Positions 23,071-24,849 of a DNA stretch of 24,849 bases are shown here, piece after piece. Source of the DNA: DASCNA01 sp036011305 (GTDB lineage Bacteria > Verrucomicrobiota > Lentisphaeria > Victivallales > GWF2-38-69); contig DASCNA010000209.1 in the NCBI GenBank assembly GCA_036011305.1, positions 1-24,849 on the forward strand, given 5' to 3'. Under the pieces are notes generated by a model, which was given only the letters and a program-made list of their open reading frames with translations, ran no database searches and was not told where the DNA came from. The first letter of the stretch is position 1. Each line of letters starts with the position of its first letter. A program made the position numbers and the translations under genes.

Positions 23071-23688
23071 TTAAGCTGAAAGCATCTGATCAATAGCAAC
23101 AACAGCATTATAGGCATCTGAACCATAACCGTCAGCAGAAATGGAATCTGCATAATCCTGAGTTACAGGAGCACCGCCAATTACTACTTTCACATTTTCA
23201 TTATCTTTAAAATGGTCAACAACAGTTTTCATGTATGGCATTGTAGTTGTCAACAAGGCACTGCATAAAACAATTTGCGCACCGTCATCCACGGCTTTTT
23301 CATATTTTGTAATATCACAGTTTACACCTAAATCGTTTACTTCATAACCGGCACCTTTCAGCATTATTGCAACAAGGTTTTTACCGATATCGTGCAAATC
23401 GCCTTTTACTGTACCAATAGCTACTTTACCGAGAGTTTTATGTCCACTGGCAACTAAAGCTTCTTCCAATATATCAAGACCGCTCTGCATTGCACGTGCT
23501 GCTATTAACATTTCTGGAACATAAATTTCATTTCTTGAAAATTTTTCTCCTATTTCACGCATTGCTGTGACCATTGAATCATTTAAAATAGATTCTGCTT
23601 TTTCTCCATTTGTTAAACTTTCATTAACAATTGACTGAACAGAATTTCTATCACCTTTTGTTATAGCTTCAGCAAGTTTTTCATTCAT
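23071..23688 (-). CDS. Corrinoid (B12-binding) methyl-carrier protein, MtaC/MtbC type
   Basis: A 205-residue cytoplasmic carrier that shuttles a methyl group on cobalamin between a substrate-specific methyltransferase and a second methyltransferase. An N-terminal four-helix cap domain (residues about 1-80, with MREIGEKFSRNEIYVPEMLIAARAM) precedes the Rossmann-like B12 domain. The cobalt-ligand motif DxHxxG is DLHDIG with Asp97, His99 and Gly102; GGAPVT (171-176) and the C-terminal DGYGSDA complete the nucleotide-tail pocket. A GTG at 23694 gives two more residues; GGAG ten bases upstream favours the ATG at 23688. It follows the UroD-family gene by 40 bases and ends before an intrinsic terminator. 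Metabolic partner proteins beyond that gene are not in the window. Confidence 0.95.
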   Translation of the reverse strand: MNEKLAEAITKGDRNSVQSIVNESLTNGEKAESILNDSMVTAMREIGEKFSRNEIYVPEMLIAARAMQSGLDILEEALVASGHKTLGKVAIGTVKGDLHDIGKNLVAIMLKGAGYEVNDLGVNCDITKYEKAVDDGAQIVLCSALLTTTMPYMKTVVDHFKDNENVKVVIGGAPVTQDYADSISADGYGSDAYNAVVAIDQMLSA

Positions 23689-23728
23689 AACCACATTTCT
23701 CCAAATTAATAATTAACAATTAAATAAA

Positions 23729-24745
23729 TTATCTCTTTAATTTTAAAATAGAATTTTCATAAGCTCTAAAGTTATCTATTGAAGTTCCGGGAGTCACCTC
23801 ACATCCTGCAGAAACAATGCATCTTCCATTAGTTTCATCATAACATGCAACTACACTCTCTTCAATAGATTTAGCATCACCGTCCTGTATAACTGATACT
23901 GGATCACTGCTTCCGCTAAACACCTGCTTTTCTCCCAGTAGATTTGCAAAAGGTCTCATGGATCCTACTAAATGATCTATATCCACTATATCAGCACCTG
24001 TTTTGATCATATCAGGAAGTATTGAAGATGTATTTCCGCAGATATGAAGCTTGGCATAGGCCCCCAAAGAATGAATATGGTCGACCAGTGCCTTATCTTT
24101 TTCAAAAAAAAGTTCTTTGTATAAGGCAGGTCCAATCTGAGAACAAGCAGCTTCACCGATACCAATGCAGTGAGCTCCGGCTTTTACCTGATGAGTAATA
24201 AAATCAATAGCATTTTCTGTCATAATTTCGCTGGCTTCAGCTATTTTTTCAGGAGCATCAAACAAATCTATACAGGCATCGCCGAATCCTCTTATATCAG
24301 CATATTCGGCCATTGGCCCCTCAACCCATCCAACTATAAAATATTCATTTCCTGTCAGGTTAACATATTCTTTAATTTCATTGATTCTGTTAACCATTCT
24401 CGGGTTTTCAAGAGCATTAATTTTTCCAATTCTATTTATATCAGCAACATCGGTAAATAAAGGTTCTATAGGTTCAGGCAGATTGTTTTCGGGATATTCA
24501 AATTTTACACCATATGCTTCTGCTTCGGCATAAGGATCAGACATAACAGTTAACCAGTCAATTGAAAAATCTTTTGCACATTTCAGCATAGCTTTGGTTT
24601 TCACTCTGTAGTCTAAGCAGAAATCTTTGTATTTAGCATTAGAATATTTTGCAGCAAACCGCATAATAATCGGATGAAACGGAGGTCTATCAACTTTGCG
24701 ATTCTCAATAAAATTTATTGTTCTTTCTAATGATGTCATATTCAT
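23729..24745 (-). CDS. UroD-family (MtaA/MtbA-like) methyltransferase
   Basis: A 338-residue protein of the uroporphyrinogen decarboxylase fold, of the branch used for corrinoid-dependent methyl transfer. The zinc site is recognisable: His234-x-Cys236 (HICGNTSSILP) and Cys315 (GCEVTPGTS), the arrangement of MtaA, MtbA and CmuA. N-terminal SLERTINFIENRKVDRPPFHP and EGPMAEYADIRG are also family features. The decarboxylase arginines of HemE are not seen, so heme synthesis is unlikely. AGGGA five bases before the ATG at 24745 decides the start; the longer frame to 24778 adds a hydrophobic stretch without a ribosome site. It forms an operon with the corrinoid protein and either demethylates a methylated compound or accepts the methyl group. 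The methyl donor is unknown. Confidence 0.9.
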   Translation of the reverse strand: MNMTSLERTINFIENRKVDRPPFHPIIMRFAAKYSNAKYKDFCLDYRVKTKAMLKCAKDFSIDWLTVMSDPYAEAEAYGVKFEYPENNLPEPIEPLFTDVADINRIGKINALENPRMVNRINEIKEYVNLTGNEYFIVGWVEGPMAEYADIRGFGDACIDLFDAPEKIAEASEIMTENAIDFITHQVKAGAHCIGIGEAACSQIGPALYKELFFEKDKALVDHIHSLGAYAKLHICGNTSSILPDMIKTGADIVDIDHLVGSMRPFANLLGEKQVFSGSSDPVSVIQDGDAKSIEESVVACYDETNGRCIVSAGCEVTPGTSIDNFRAYENSILKLKR

Positions 24746-24849
24746 TACTATCCCTAAAATAATTAATAATATTATCAATTCCCAAACTATATTAATATAA
24801 AATACTTTAAACTAATTTCTATCTCTTATTTATTTTTATAAATAAATTA

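Noticed and set aside
23729..24745. Annotation as uroporphyrinogen decarboxylase (hemE)
   Set aside because: Carries the His-x-Cys...Cys zinc site of methyltransferases and is paired with a corrinoid protein; HemE arginine signature not seen.

Overview
This is a strongly AT-rich bacterial chromosome segment carrying about eighteen protein genes, two very small membrane-protein genes and one leader-peptide candidate. Most starts carry a recognisable Shine-Dalgarno sequence (AGGGAG, AAGGA or GGAG). Three oxygen-sensitive enzyme types occur close together: a glycyl radical enzyme with its radical SAM activase, an iron-sulfur serine-dehydratase/cysteine-desulfidase-like enzyme, and a corrinoid protein paired with a UroD-type methyltransferase. 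They point to a strict anaerobe. A periplasmic adaptor subunit and an exported DUF3047 protein suggest a Gram-negative envelope. The gene mix would suit an anaerobic gut or sediment lineage such as Lentisphaerota/Kiritimatiellota or a spirochaete, but no gene here fixes the phylum, so that is inference only. I see no rRNA, tRNA, CRISPR, transposase or phage gene.

Layout. (1) 1-2510, plus strand: the 3' part of an RNase II/R-family exoribonuclease gene, then pncB for NAD salvage. (2) 2663-6735: a DeoR-family regulator diverges from a glycyl radical enzyme of the dehydratase/lyase class (GCVE active site) followed by its activase, with palindromic sites and a sigma70-like promoter between them. 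(3) 6919-11180, minus strand: a MacAB-like ABC export operon (ATPase, two tandem paralogous permeases, adaptor), preceded by a 23-codon leader ORF whose RNA can form mutually exclusive pairings with both ribosome-binding sites. (4) 11181-11546: a gene-free stretch with unusually structured inverted repeats. (5) 11547-13593, minus strand: an N-acetylhexosamine-1-kinase-like gene and an NAD-sugar epimerase, probably an amino-sugar salvage pair. (6) 13594-14347: two tandem tiny single-pass membrane proteins on the plus strand ending in a strong hairpin. (7) 14362-22250, minus strand: a compact six-gene run reading ALDH, MFS transporter, amidohydrolase, serine-dehydratase/cysteine-desulfidase-like enzyme, argininosuccinate-lyase-like enzyme and ROK regulator. 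It looks like an uncharacterised catabolic operon. (8) 22367-23017, plus: exported DUF3047 protein. (9) 23071-24745, minus: UroD-family methyltransferase plus corrinoid protein, ending in an intrinsic terminator.

The window is mainly about anaerobic carbon scavenging, with three regulated modules (DeoR/glycyl radical, hexosamine kinase/epimerase, ROK/lyase operon) plus one-carbon methyl transfer. The best leads are the six-gene ROK operon with its atypical C-N lyase, the leader ORF before the exporter, and the pair of tiny membrane proteins. Several starts were moved inward from the longest open frame because a Shine-Dalgarno sequence lies inside the longer frame.
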